A DNA stretch of 64,000 bases from Pezicula radicicola. Taxonomy: Eukaryota > Ascomycota > Leotiomycetes > Helotiales > Dermateaceae. Shown here in pieces: positions 1 through 12,629 of this stretch (its first letter is position 1; each line of letters begins with the position of its first letter). The stretch spans positions 132,548-196,547 of the forward strand of contig PDUO01000063.1 in NCBI GenBank assembly GCA_003008705.1, read 5' to 3'. The position numbers and the translations under genes were made by a program. The notes beneath the pieces were generated by a model that saw nothing but the letters and a program-made list of their open reading frames with translations, searched no databases and had not been told where the DNA came from.

Positions 1-257
1 CTGCAAATAGCACGATGACAAAAGAAATTATGGTTTCCAATGAATCAATGACCTTCAGTAACGATGTGGAGATCGTGTAGATAAAAACTGCAAGAGCGGG
101 AAATGCCTGCACAAGTGCTCAGCCATAATAAGATATTTATCTTGGTAGCGAGCGAGAATTACTAGCTTCTAGTCAGATAAAGTTTTCCAGTCGTAGGCTC
201 AAGGACAATGTTTCATCATTGGCGAGCGCATTTGATTCTCTCCTTATGCCTCCTTCT

Positions 258-1400
258 GTTGCAAGTCGTCTTTGAGTTGATGAAGGCCTCGTCTTGTCAC
301 CCTTTTTGGTGGGGATCACCAACGAAGTCCCAACCATCTTACCAGCTGTCCCCTGGCTGTTACTATCTTCAGCCAGGCAGGAACACCTGTTGCATATCGG
401 TATTGTGTCGACCAAAGCCTCGTCTAGGATCACCATTTCCTACAAAGTCAATGACCAGTCCTGCTGTCCAATTATCTCATACGCATTTCCCGCTGTGGAG
501 TACTTTGTAACTGTTATACATCGACAATTTGTCGATCGGGCCTCGTCCAGGATCATACATTTACTAAATGAGATCCCAGCCGCTCTGCTACTGTCCAACA
601 ACTGGCCGTACCAAACTTCAGCCTTGTAGTAGTTGTTGCATGTCGACAGACGGGTCTCGCCCCGCCTCGAGTATAGTCCACTAGAAAATCATTCCACTGA
701 CAGTTTGCCAATCACTATTGATTGGTGTCCCCCATCTCAACTCATCTTACGCATAGTAATGTTGCACGTCGTCCTCATTGTCGATCATAGGCCTAGCCCA
801 AGCTCGGCAGACAAGTGGCTGTCATCTACCTCATCAAACAAAAGGTACAAAGCGCAAAGTAGCATGTATGGCCGTAAGCCACAATAGCCACTCATCCAAC
901 AACTCCACCCAACATCAAAGAACGGGAGAACCACTCTTAGCTAAACCTCTTTGTTGCACGTCTACAATCCTGCAAATCGAAGGCCTCGTCCAGTCTCGAA
1001 CAAAGAGGAAGTCTTGGTGGTCCAACGCCAACAAAGACCCTGCAGAAGAAAAGGAAGTATTCCTTGACAATGGGCACAATAGGCTTTCACTTTCCCTTCC
1101 TACTGGTTACCTTGCTTCTCAAAATCATTATGTTGCACATCGAACATTCCGTCGATCAAAACCTTTTTTTATTTTTACCAATGTAATCCCCTTGCTTGCG
1201 AAGCGTCAAAGCCTCGAAACCGCCAACTTCTCGGCCTTGTATAGTCTAGACTTCTTCAATATCTGCAACAGATCCTAAGCCACAATACCACACGTCCCTT
1301 GCCCATCCAAAAGTCCAAGAACCTATGAAAACCCCCCAAAAAGAAATGTTTTATTTTGTTGCACATCGAACATTTTGTCGATCAAAGGCCTCGACTGACA
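258..1400. repeat. Degenerate tandem repeat array, unit about 125-225 bp
   Basis: A related block beginning GTTGCACATCGAAC and continuing through a GTCGATCAAAGGCCTCG-like stretch recurs at about 258, 389, 513, 635, 761, 953, 1132 and 1358. The spacings are 131, 124, 122, 126, 192, 179 and 226 bp. The core of roughly 45 bp is best conserved in the last copies; the sequence between cores diverges strongly. Open frames crossing the array have no recognisable domain and change frame between units, so I read it as non-coding or decayed. It could be an old minisatellite, or the remains of a repeat-containing gene. Confidence 0.6.
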
Positions 1401-1829
1401 TCGAGTTACGGAGCGTAACTGTGCGTTGTGCGTGATGGAGTTGAAATTGGCGCACCAGGCGTTATGTGGCACTTCCGGCATCATCCGTACCTACACGTGA
1501 CAAGTTAGTTCTAGCTCGTAGAGCCTCTCCCGGTAGAAGCCCCAGCTTGGGATCAAAGTCAACAGTCCTCTTTAGGAATCGCGTAAAACGGGGGGAGGTA
1601 GACAAAAAGATAGAAAGTCTTCTAACTCTATAACAACATAAGCTAAAAATATATATAATTAAGTACGAAAAGAAGTGCATACGTATACATATTCTAAGGA
1701 AATAGTCTACCTGTTTAATATAACTATATCTAATAGACAATTAGAAGAAATCGATTTATTCACTAAATAACTTGATGCCTTACCTCGCTTACACACAGTA
1801 GGTGCCTGAGCAGTCCCACGTCTCATCCG
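1401..1829. other. Intergenic, no gene seen
   Basis: This lies between the tandem array and the MITE. It has an AT-rich part at about 1620-1790. No open frame here shows a domain or a convincing splice structure. Confidence 0.5.
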
Positions 1830-2251
1830 TACAGAACCCCCGCCGGATTATTCCTTGTCGGCTATATTAGTGATAAAGATCTGTCGCTGTTTTTTCGGCC
1901 TCGTGATATAAGCACTACAAGCCGCCTGCCCTACAACTACAGGCTATGTGCCCTATAAATATAGGCTATATGCCCTATAATTACAGGCTACTTACCCTAT
2001 AATTATAGTAGTTGTAAAATAATACAAATAGCACTATAGAGTACTATTTAAATTTTTATAGAACTATATAGCCTATAGTTACAGGGCGTACAGCCTATAA
2101 TTATAGGGTACATAGCCTGTAATTATAGGCTATATGCCCTATATGCAGGTTTCTAAAGCAGCTACGTTTTAGTCCCCGAATAAGCCTAGTTTTGCCAAGC
2201 ATTTTGAAACCAAAATTGACAAGGAATAATCCGGCGGGGGGGGGTTCTGTA
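1830..2251. mobile_element. MITE with terminal inverted repeats and TA target-site duplication
   Basis: The left end (1832 onward) begins CAGAACCCCCGCCGGATTAT and continues to 1859. Its reverse complement closes the element at 2218-2249. The two ends match over about 28 bp, except that the G run is 5 long on the left and 9 on the right. TA flanks both ends (1830-1831 and 2250-2251), as expected for Tc1/mariner-pogo insertions. There is no coding capacity. The interior (about 1910-2155) is AT-rich and self-complementary, with alternating copies of a TATAGGGCATA-like word in both orientations, so the whole element could fold into a long hairpin. The class assignment rests on the TIR and TSD only. 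Confidence 0.8.
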
Positions 2252-4740
2252 GGTAAGATTGCGTCCGTGGGTAAGATTGGTTATGTGGTGGATTGCAAAG
2301 ATCTCTGGGTCTAGATCCGATGGATCGGGCTAGATGCAGCCTAAGGTTACGACTTCATCACCACATGTTGTTTCAAGTGTAAGGCTCCGGATCCTTTTGA
2401 AATTTTTGAAATCCTGTGGTTTTATGTTGATTTGGTAATGTGGGTATATGTTTTGGGGATGAGAGTGCTGTGTTGGAGGAAGATTGATGGCGTCTGTTTG
2501 GTGTGTTCGATGGAAAATGAGGCGCCTCGCTTAATATTTAATTTGGTGAGTTGGAGTTGCGTTATTTGCTGACTTGTAGGTAGTGGCTCTTGGGAATGGG
2601 CTGTGTGTGGTATTATACGTAAAAGAGGCGACGGTACTTCGTACCTTTGTTTAAACTTGTCAGTGTACGTACTAATATGTACGTACACTCGAGATACCCC
2701 TTCTCTAACTTCCACTACTATAAGTGCTTACTACATCAAATAGAATCAGTAATGGCTGGGGATCCAAGTACGATGTAGGTGAGTTAAACGGAGATACAGG
2801 AACCCAGTCCCTAAAAGGCTTTACTCTCTATTTCTACTTTCCTCAGCTAGATGCCTACCGAAGCTTCCGATACAGAACCTACCCAAACGGGAGAGCAAGG
2901 CATTAAAATATAAATCACTTGTGGTCATGCCGCCGGATAATTAAAATGAGATTTGAATTCATATCTCTATTCTCTCGCTTTATTGCTTACGAGATAGAGA
3001 GAGAGTGGATGCGATAATCGTTCTACTACCGAGCCTCTTCATTTACTTGATGTTTATTGGGCGACAGGGAAAACTTTGGTTTTGGTTTTGGGGGGGAGGC
3101 AAGAGAGAAAGTAGAGAGAGTGTGAGAGGAAAAGGAAGAAGCTAAACGGAGGGTTCCTAAGGTTTGCCTATATTGATCAAGTAATTCGGAGGATATTTCT
3201 TACTATTCAAGGGTGCTTACAAGTAAGATTTTCGGAGGCTTTTATCTACGACAGTACTGTAATTCACTGCAGTTAAATACAGAGTTACCTACAGTGAAAA
3301 CTATAAAAGCCTTTACCGTAAGTAAAAAGTTAATGATGGTAGTTTTACCAGCTCTTGTTAGTAGCACTATCTCATAAATTTATTTTAGGGGTTCAGGCCT
3401 AGTTCACTGAATTGAATTTCTTTGCATAGAAGAAAATACTAAGAACTGGAAGTTAAGGATATGGTGTTATGTTCAGCTGTAATAGCTGGATTTTTGTAGA
3501 TACGTAACGTTACTCTTTTGCAGATTCTCTGTTGCTAAGTTGCAGTCACAACATTTTTTTATTGGCTGTAGATGAGAATATCAGATAGATACCTAGGTAT
3601 GTTATACCATAAAGCCTATAAACTACCTAATCAACATTTCGACACCAAGAAACAAAACACTTTCACAATTTCACTCTAGAAAAAAATAAAAACTGAAAAC
3701 TAAAAAACAGAACAATCAAGCGCTCAGCTGACCATTACACCAACTTCATAAACCACAACTAACTCTCATAACAAGCACAAGACAAGTGTGCCTTTACTTT
3801 TACCTTTCATCCCACTAATCCCAACAGCACAAAACCAACCACCCTTCAAAACCAATTTAAGATCATCCTCACTTCTCAACAACCCTTAATACCAACACAC
3901 AACCACAACATAGTAGTTCAGCAAACTATGTCTAAGATAATCACTATTACTACCCTACCTTTCTTGCCGATATATTAGACCTCTTGTGAACGAAACGGAA
4001 ACTAAAATCACGTTTATCCTCTTGGTACGTATTTATAGCAGTAATATCTACGTACCAAGCAGGCATAGTGTCAGTCGCTAAATTCCAACGCGATTCTCTT
4101 ACCTTTAGATAACTGAGGTAAGAAAGAACGGCTCTGCTCCTATTGTTGATTTGAATAAAATACAACCGGGACATTAACTTGCTGCTTTTTTCTTTGGCAG
4201 TGTCAATTCTCGGTACAGTACTTGCCTGCTGGTGCTCAGATTTTGCTGATAACTTCATATGTAGCAAACAAGGTGCATCCGTTCCAGTAGTTGATGGTGC
4301 TACTCGATCTCAATCTTGGCAATATTGTCTCATGTCTATTTTCTAGCATCAATTCTGTTGTTACTCTCATTTATTGTGGTCGCTTAGGTTCTTGGTGGAA
4401 GATTTCTGTGGAGAAACAGGTACTGTGATTTTGGAAATAATACCATATATATTGAGGATGAAGACATATTCCGCGTCATATTTTGTTGGTCAACGTGTTC
4501 TATCCAAGCGCTATGCTATGCTATTCTCTGGATGAGCATGTAATTGTCATTTCCAAAAAGATGACCAATATATGCATGTGACTTCAAAATAAAGAAAAAC
4601 AACGCCTCTATGCCACCTTAGCATAGAATGTATGCCGTAAAGACCAGTTCTTCGTACTATGCTGACCAAGATCATCCTGTTCAGGCACACTTTCGAGTAC
4701 CAACCAAAAACTAAGAAATAGGATATTCTTAAACCCTGAA
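2252..4740. other. Long intergenic region, no gene seen
   Basis: About 2.5 kb of AT-rich sequence lies between the MITE and the carrier gene terminus. Just right of the MITE is a short direct repeat (GGTAAGATTG near 2252 and 2270). Purine-rich GA runs lie near 2995-3130. Short open frames on both strands have no domain, and none joins by plausible introns. This may hold the 3' flank of the carrier gene and decayed repeats. Confidence 0.5.
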
Positions 4741-6063
4741 TTATTCATCATACTGGCCACCAGTAATATTAATGCTGGTGTTTTCCAATTTTTCCTTCAA
4801 GAATTCGTAAACTGTGAACGTCACAGCTTGACCCGGTGCAACACGCATTATACGAGGTGTGATGCCTTTGTAGAAAGCATGGAAGCCTTCTTGCCTGTTT
4901 GTACATAAGCATTTATTCCCCACGATTCCCAAGCTCTCAAATCCTGGGATTGAAACTTACTTAAACATATCTCTAGCAATGGCTGTTATTCTCGACATGG
5001 CAGTCTCACCAGGCATTCCAGGTGTTTTCTGCAACCTCGTCTTGATTGTATCAATAGGGGCATTGGAGAGAGGACCCATGGCCCCCGACACAAGGCCAAT
5101 GATAGTTGTTTGCCACGAGGGAAGTTGGCCGCCATTGAGCTCGGGTTGCCATTTTTGGAGGATTTCCTTGAATTCCGTGTATGCAGTGAAGTTTACAGCT
5201 TGGTTGGATCCTGCAAGAATTTAGCGACGTCTTCTTGAGTTGGGTTTTAAGGATGGTTCACCTTGCCGCAACGCAGTCAAAGAAATACCACGGTACAGGG
5301 CACCAAATCCTTCTTCTTTTACCACCGTGTAGAGGGCGTGTGCAGCGTTTCTATATTTTGGGATATCGAGGGGATCTGCCATGCTGTGATGTTGCGCTTG
5401 AAGTCGAATTTTAATCACCTCCATGGGTGTCACAACTAGGACAGCTTCCGTCACACCTGCAGCTAGTCCAGCTATGAAAGACATGTTGTTAGCGTCTCTT
5501 CAAGCAGAATTTTACCTATAACCACGAGATTTAGAAGAATTACTGCGCCTAGTGTAGCAGCGAAAGGACTGCTTAACCTACCTAAAAAGGTCGCTTGCCC
5601 ACTTACTACCCCTGTCTCCTTATTCGCCAATAACTTCTTGTATGCTTCGAAACTTGAAAACCGAATAGCCATCTTAGGCACAATACCGGTAACCACTGCT
5701 CCAAGTCCTTTGTATAAACCGAGAGGTGTTTCACGTTTTATGATCTCGGCACCGGTAGTAATGAAGCCTCGTTTCTTTGCGCCGGGTGCGCGTGCTCGCC
5801 GAGAGAGTTGCATACGGACTTTAATGGTGTCTAGGCATAGAGTTTAGTGGATTGCAGATGATAACCATATGTAAAGATCTTACCTAGAGGATGGCAGACC
5901 AGTGCTTCCATCATGCCAGCTGCTCCACCAGCTGTAGCATGTTAGTGAACTGAGTCAGACGTTCATATAGAGAATATTTGCACAAACCGATCAAATTGAC
6001 CGCTGGCGATGCTGGCTTCTTGCCAGGCGCACTTGTGCTTTTCGCGGACGAAGCTCCAGACAT
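4741..6063 (-). CDS. sfc1: Mitochondrial succinate/fumarate antiporter (Sfc1/Acr1 type)
   Basis: This is an inner-membrane carrier that exchanges cytosolic succinate for matrix fumarate, linking the glyoxylate cycle and gluconeogenesis. Six exons on the minus strand: 6063-5988, 5931-5884, 5830-5582, 5471-5262, 5210-4961, 4894-4741. They splice to 328 residues, close to the yeast carrier (about 320). Three mitochondrial-carrier signatures are visible: CHPLDTIKVRMQ near residue 38, TPMEVIKIRLQ in exon 4 and APIDTIKTRLQ in exon 5. The stretch GLYKGLGAVVTGIVPKMAIR and the C-terminal ALYKGITPR-like and RVAPGQAVTFTVYE motifs match Sfc1 rather than the citrate or oxoglutarate carriers. The ATG at 6063 opens a short Ser/Lys/Pro-rich leader, usual for fungal members. 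All introns are GT-AG and 42-106 nt long. Family assignment is confident; substrate is by similarity. Confidence 0.93.
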
Positions 6064-6860
6064 GTCGACTGAGTACTCTGGGGGACGTGGGTTTGTCGTA
6101 TGTGTAAACTCGGATCAATGGACCTCTGTGAACTCTTGCAGATGCAGTCAACTCCAACTAACAATACTGGGCATATCCAACGTCAACAACAATATATAAC
6201 AGAGCAAATTGATGTGAAGAGACAGACAAAGAAGTTGTTTACGAAGATGACTCTGCGCGAAGTTTGAAAGCGCTCGGTGAGGTATTCGTTTAGACTAGAC
6301 TCTTGAGCCGAGGGCTTGATCCGCGGTCCATTGGTAGTCAGGGGATCAAGTAGATCCTTCTTACGTCTGCAAATAGCAAGGCTCAGAAAGGCTGACGACC
6401 AAGAAAGGCATGGCCTTGTATGGAGTCGGGTAGGAGGTGCGTTTCTGCTTAGCTCGGCGTAACGGATGGGGGCGAGACAAGAACTCTCGGAACTATTGGG
6501 TTGTATAATATTGACTCGGCCTATATAGAAGGACCTACCAACTCTGTAAAAATGTCAATATTTAATAAGTACAATGAAAAGGACATTAGAATATATTCCT
6601 TCGTCTTATTAGGTTTTTGTGCAGAGTGTACTTGAGACATGTGGCATTGCTCGTGGGGTTTCATTGTTGCAGTAACTTTCTGCTTGCGGTTCTCGGTTGT
6701 TCCTTTCATGTGCCTCTGACGTTTTCAAGTGTCCCCCAGTCAGTCTCCCTCAGCCCGGGGCACCAGCTTGTGATTTTGTGGGGTAAAGAGACCCTTGTCA
6801 ATTCTCGGGAGTCATCGTGAAAGTTCTGCGGAGCCGGTTCGGACGATTTCGCCGGAGAGA

Positions 6861-6906
<46 letters not shown>

Positions 6907-8750
6907 CTGGACCTCGGCTCATGCCTATCCTCCCTCGTGTCTCTGCTGTGGCCAATAACGGTCGCGCCTCACGGGCAACTGCAGAAGATCGATATGCAGC
7001 AAAACCCAGTCCAGATTCCAATTTTGCGATGTGCAACAAAGGAGATGTAAACGCGCTTTGGACGATAAAAGGCATGATCCATCACGTGTTCTAATCGAAA
7101 TCAAAAAATAAAAGGTTCAATCTGTTCCAGACATGGTGCAATCGATCAAAATTTATTCGAATCCTTTGGTGTAAAGATTGCCTGCTGTGCTTTTGGAGGT
7201 GCAGTATTCGTGTAAAAACAATGTGTAAATTTTGCCTCTGCTAGATGCCTTAGCGAGCGAGCTAGTGCAGACACTTGGGTCTCAAGATAATAAAAACAAA
7301 ACTTTGTTGGACGTGCTTTGGAAATCCTTATAATTTGCTGTTGGATTAGATGCAGTCTCAATACTAACGAGTACAGCTTCAATATCGTCATCATCTTCTA
7401 TCTCCAACTGTCCATGGCATTAGATATGGCTTCCGCCTTAGCATGCATAATTCCAATACCATTCCTAAATTTGATTTCTTGCAATAACACCAGCACATAG
7501 ATTAAATTCTATCGGACTCAGAGCTTTTCAACTTAGCAAGCTACCAGCTCGTCTAATACAACCCTCCGTCACGTAGGACACCGAAGCAATGGCTGTAGCC
7601 GTCCAGGGTTCCACGAACTATTCTCTACTGCCAGTCACAAGCCAAACACCTCCAACTTTTCTTAGCCTTTTGATATCTGAGGGCATGAGAGCGTAGTAAT
7701 TCACTATTTCACTTGGTCCTGATTTTAATCAAATCACTTGATTTGAGTGGCCCACTTGATTTGAATACCTTGAGGGGGTATTAGAGATATTGAATCTGTG
7801 CCAATGGTCGAATTTGGATGATGTAAAGGTGTCTAAGGCAGAGTTGCCGCCTCTGGACCACCCGGAGACATAGCTAGACGTACAGCTGGTTGCAGCTCAT
7901 CGAAGTGATCCAAGAGTTTGAGTGGGAAAATATTTGATGTAATTGGAACCTGTTTTTGGTTTTGATCCACCCCATATTATAGTTGTAGCAATGAGATCCG
8001 CAGTACAATTCGAGAGATCCTTGCGGATGTTATAAGACCAATGGGAATGGTAAGAATGGAAGACTGTGTCTTCAATTGAATTTAGTCTCGAGACACGCAG
8101 ATCATCAAGATGTAGGTTATATGTGTTAACTTGTTTCTTGTGAACTGGCGTATAATATAAATTCCCACATGGCTGCGGGACACTTGTTTAGTGGGTGCCG
8201 AAGGAAAGTACTGCTGAGGGAGTTAACGAATGTCGAGGTGTGTTCCACTGAGATGTGCTCCAAGAAGTGCTTTGCCCTGGCCAGGTCCCTTCTCAAGTAG
8301 CATCTGTATTCGCAATTGTTCGAAACACATCCAAGTTGAACTGGCTCTATTAGCAAACCAGAGCTTGTATTGCGTTTTACACCACCAGAGACTCTACACA
8401 GTACCGACAGTTGGGGGCGTGACTAGGAGCCGGTAATAATGTTGTTTGAAAGGTTCAGAGGAGGGCCGTCGGTATGATGATGAATATCCAGGAAGAAGGA
8501 TAGAGTTTGTGTCTGAGTTGGTTCATTCTTAGGTATAGATATATTCGTTCTCAGTTGCTAAAGAGATTAAGGAAAACTTGAAGCTGTTTGTTTGACTTTT
8601 GGCTGGTGGTGACCGTCCCCTTCACCGCCTTTGGAGCGCATCTGCTGAATCAGGCTTAGCCCTGTACAGAACGACGGCTCGAAAGCTACGAATTTTCCTA
8701 AAGCTTGGGAAGGCCATTGGAGAAATGAAAGTTCTCCAACATCTTCCAAA
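6064..8750. other. Intergenic region, no gene recognised
   Basis: This spans the divergent upstream regions of the succinate/fumarate carrier and Pus1. The one clear internal feature is the hexanucleotide microsatellite at about 6860. Short open frames (for example 7146-7394 and 8126-8356, minus) lack domains. A short inverted/direct motif around ATTTGAGTGGCCCACTTGAT occurs near 7740. Nothing else was recognised. Confidence 0.5.
6860..6906. repeat. Hexanucleotide microsatellite (CTGTTG)n
   Basis: About seven consecutive CTGTTG units end in CTGCTGCTC. On the minus strand the array reads as a poly-glutamine run of about 15 codons in an 87-codon open frame (7075-6812). I do not call that frame a gene: it has no domain, no evident promoter or splice context, and the other frames over the array are open too. 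Confidence 0.85.
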
Positions 8751-10894
8751 ATGGCAGACAATAATTCCACAGCTGCACCGGCCGCTGCCAATTCTAACCA
8801 GGCGACTAGTAGCAACAGAGGCTCCAGTTCGCAAGGCTTTCGTGGCCGAGGTGGAGGGGGTTGGAGGGGAAATCGTGGAGGTCGCGGCGGAACGAATCGT
8901 CCACAACGCGGTCGTGGAGACGCCAGGAAGGGCCCCAATCCCCGAGGGGCTGACCGCAAGAGGGATATGGGACGTGGCGACTACCAGTATGTCTGCGAAA
9001 CACCTGCGACTTTGCTTGGCTAACTAAACAAGACGTAATCATGTAGATCGACGAACTCGGATTGAGGAGACACAAGCTTCTAAGCGCCAGAAGATGGAGG
9101 ATGGAGAGGCAACACACCTGGAAGCCGAAGGCGAAGAAGTCCAAGGAGAAGCACGGAAACCTAAGCGCAAAGTTGCTGTAATGGTTGGGTATGCTGGAAC
9201 TGGATATAAGGGAATGCAAATTAACAGCGCAGAAAAGACAATTGAGGGAGAACTCTTCAAGGCTTTCGTCGCGGCTGGAGCAATCTCGAAAGCCAACGCA
9301 GACGACCCAAAGAAGTCATCGCTGGTCAGATGTGCTCGCACAGACAAGGGTGTACATGCTGCAGGGAATGTCATATCACTGAAGCTGATTGTAGAAGATC
9401 CGAATACCGTGCAGAATATTAACGAGCACCTGCCTTCGCAGATTCGTGTATGGGGTATCGAGAGAACGAACGGCTCCTTTAGTTGCTACCAAACTTGTGA
9501 CTCGAGATGGTATGAGTATTTAATCCCAACGTACTCATTCTTGCCCCCACATCCACAGAGTTACCTGGGAAGAGAGCTCGTCCAAGCAGCTGAGAAGGAG
9601 GGAGTTTATGAAAGTTATCAAGCGAGACAAGAAGATGTTGCGACTTTCTGGGAAGAAGCACAGAAGAAGTACGTCGAACCGATACTCGAAAAATTGGATC
9701 CGGATATGCGAGCAGCTGTGATGGCCGCTGTTCTCAAACCTGAGGAAGATGGCGATGCCAAGAAGTCCAAAACCGAAGGGTCTAAAGTCGAGGAATCTAA
9801 GATTGATGCAATCGTTCAGAGCGAGTCAGATCAGCCGGAAACGACAAATCACGAAGAAGAAGTCGTTTCAGCGAGTGAGGTGGATCAAATGGAAGTTGCA
9901 AAGACAGAAGATAGCAACTCTGTCATGAAGACTGAGCTGGCCGAGCCCAAAACAGATAATGTACAAAAGAATAACCTCGAAAATGTCGATCTGGACGAAG
10001 CGACAACTGAAAAGGTGCAGGAAGAGGTAGCGGTAGAGAATGAGTCGAAAGAAGTACCCATTAAGAACGGACTGGACGAAATACCTATGAACCCCGAGTC
10101 AACAGAATCTGCGGCTTCCAAGTCTATCCTTACTCCTCTTGAAGCAGCAATCAAAGAAGTCAAGGCGGCTATGATCACTGCCAAGAAGGCTTATCGAATT
10201 TCTCCATCCCGTCGACAAGCTGTCCAAGATGCTCTCAATGTCTACCTGGGCACTCGCAACTTTCATAATTACACCATACAAAAGCCTCATGGTGACCCTT
10301 CAGCTAAGCGTGTCATTCGTTCCTTCAAAGTACATAAGGATCCCGTTATCATCAACGATACAGAGTGGCTATCCTTGAAAGTTCACGGTCAATCTTTTAT
10401 GATGCATCAGATCAGAAAAATGGTTGCAATGGTAGCTCTGGTCGTGCGGTGTGGAAGTGGGACTGGCATCATGTTAGACAGCTATGGTCCAGCCAACATA
10501 AGCATTCCCAAAGCACCCTCGTTAGGCTTGTTACTTGAGAAGCCTGTTTTCGAAACATACAATGAGAGAGCTCAAAGAGAGTTCAACCGAGAGAAAATTG
10601 ACTTCGACAACTATGAGAAAGAAATGGATGAGTTCAAACAAAGAGAAATCTATGATCGTATCTTTAGGGAAGAGGAGAAAGATCATCAGTATGTTTCCCT
10701 AGAGCTGTCGGATTGAACCTCGCTAATAATGTTTTAGATTTCACACTTTCTTCAATCATATCGATCATTATCGGTCGGATTACTTCCTATGGGTCACTGC
10801 TTCTGGTCTTAAGGCAGCGGCACAGAACAAGGTTGAGAAGAAAGAGGACGATGACAGTGACAACGAAGCCGACGCGAACGGTGAAGAAGGTTGA
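8751..10894 (+). CDS. pus1: tRNA pseudouridine synthase 1 (TruA family)
   Basis: Pus1 converts specific uridines in tRNAs (and some snRNA/mRNA) to pseudouridine in nucleus and mitochondria. Exons 8751-8986, 9033-10688 and 10738-10894 give 682 residues. The catalytic Asp lies in ARTDKGVHA (D183). It is preceded by the TruA fold start VAVMVGYAGTGYKGMQ and followed by a CYQTCDSRWYEYLIPTY-like block. The C-terminal half has GTRNFHNYT and HQIRKMVAM, both typical of the family. Exon 3 supplies the Pus1-like tail with HTFFNHID. The N-terminus (residues 1-79) is an RGG/Gly-rich basic region. Residues about 315-445 are an acidic Glu/Lys/Ser insertion with no predicted fold, making the protein longer than yeast Pus1 (544). 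Intron 1 is only 46 nt and ends in CAAG; it is chosen because it keeps the frame and has a CTAAC branch site, so the exact N-terminal junction is less certain. Confidence 0.93.
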
Positions 10895-12629
10895 GTCTGG
10901 AGGCGCGTTGTTGTCCGAGTAAATGCGCAAGAATGATATTCCGCTAAGGAGGAGCCATAGAGTATACAAGATTATGCTCGTAAACGAACATGAACCAGTA
11001 CACTGGCTACCGAAGGCATATGCGGTGGCTTCTAACGTTGGTTAAGCATTGCTAGCATTTTCACAGCTTACCACTCTGAGAATTTCTCTCACCAAATGTA
11101 GCTGGTATTTAGAGATACTCAATCAGAAGTTTAGATCACTGTATTGAAAAATAGAGATCGTTCCGATATTTCCTTGCAATCGATGGTCTTCTGCAACGAC
11201 TATGTAGGTGTAAATGTCATCACTGATGAAAAAATCTGAAGCCTTGACATCTAGCAGCATATTCTCTCTAAAACCTACCTAGAGCTAGAAAGACTTTGTT
11301 GCTCTCTACGAAGTGATAAAACTCCCACGTCCACTCCAATCAGTGAATCAATTACAATCCTACCCGTTATCCTCAGTTATATTTGCCTTAAATCTTCACA
11401 AAGGTAGTTCAAATCTTCAGAAATCATCCCCTTTTAGTTTACCCCACGGCTGAGAGGTTATTAACTCTCTAATAGCTCGATGGTTTTGTTTTCGGTGCCT
11501 CGCTTAAGCGACACCCGAACATTGCTGGAACTGATGATGATTAAGGTATGTTATGATCAAGATATCTCAGAATCAACGTTATGGTTGTAGGTAGTTATTA
11601 ACCTTATAATCGTAGCTTCCGTGAGCTTAGCTGGTGATAGTTGTCTGGTGTGAAAATTTTTGCATGCTATGGAAATATTGTAAGCTTAAGATCCTTGCAC
11701 AATGCCAGCGTGCCTAACTTATTTCTACTTCAAGATAGTTGCTAAAATTATCCTTTGAAATCGGGGTTTCATGTATAAGAAAAGAATATACAGTATAGGA
11801 TAGGTAAGTAGAGATAGCATAATGATCAACTCCTACTGGTGTCTGCACACTACACTCGAGTCAGACATGTAATCCACTGAAGATTGCATGACAGTAGGGT
11901 TACTAATATAGCTTGCACGTGAAGTCAACAGCAGCCGAAGTTTTTAAAAAATATTTGTTGTATTGATTAAGTTACACAATAGCAAAGGCACAGAAGGTCC
12001 GCATCAAAAAGAGACGCTTGATCGCTCCACAAACTCCCCAAAGCAAGCAAGCCCTTGATATCGTGACCCCCAGTAAGCATAGCCAAGCACCAAACGCCAA
12101 CGCAAAGTGACGCTTCTTCAAGGAAATTGATTAACAAGATATAGGTAGTGGTTGCAGCATTGAAGCGAGCGACTCTACCAGATTGATGGGTAATCAGAGA
12201 CAGTGTTAGTATTCTTACAATGGAGACTCGTGAACTTTTATTAGTGCTGGTGTAGGTGAAAGAGTCTGACAAGGAGTAATGCGTTGTGTAACACGGATGG
12301 AGCTCAAGCTCATGGACCTAGAGAAAAGTGAGCAAACACATGCATGACTAGAGATCCATTTGCATACCGAGTATGATGGACGTACTAAGGAAGTCCTTGG
12401 AAGGCAGAAACTAGGATGGTTGCGACGCCGCGATGGCAGACTTATACAGAATTGATGCGACGTAAAAACAAACATTTTTGAGATTGCGAAATTGAGTATG
12501 GCAGGGAGTCGTTTTGTACCATTGCTGATGCTTTCATGTATTGATGCTGTTTTTTTGAGAAGGCCGAAGAGTGAAGCAGTCTGGTATTCATTTTAACCAG
12601 CCGCGCAAGAAGCTGGGAATTGCGGATGC
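10895..12629. other. Intergenic, no gene seen
   Basis: This is the region between the 3' ends of Pus1 (+) and the convergent Zn2Cys6 gene (-). It is AT-rich. Two minus-strand open frames (about 11967-12272 and 12215-12475) have no domain and no splice partners. I see no RNA gene or repeat. Confidence 0.5.

Noticed and set aside
3950..4267. 105-codon minus-strand open frame
   Set aside because: AT-rich, no domain, no splice partners, in a repeat-rich intergenic area.
6812..7075. Poly-glutamine open frame on the minus strand
   Set aside because: The run comes from a CTGTTG microsatellite that is open in several frames; no conserved flanking sequence.
8567..8959. Pro/Arg-rich minus-strand frame opposite Pus1 exon 1
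   Set aside because: It is the antisense of the RGG-rich Pus1 N-terminus, which explains its composition.
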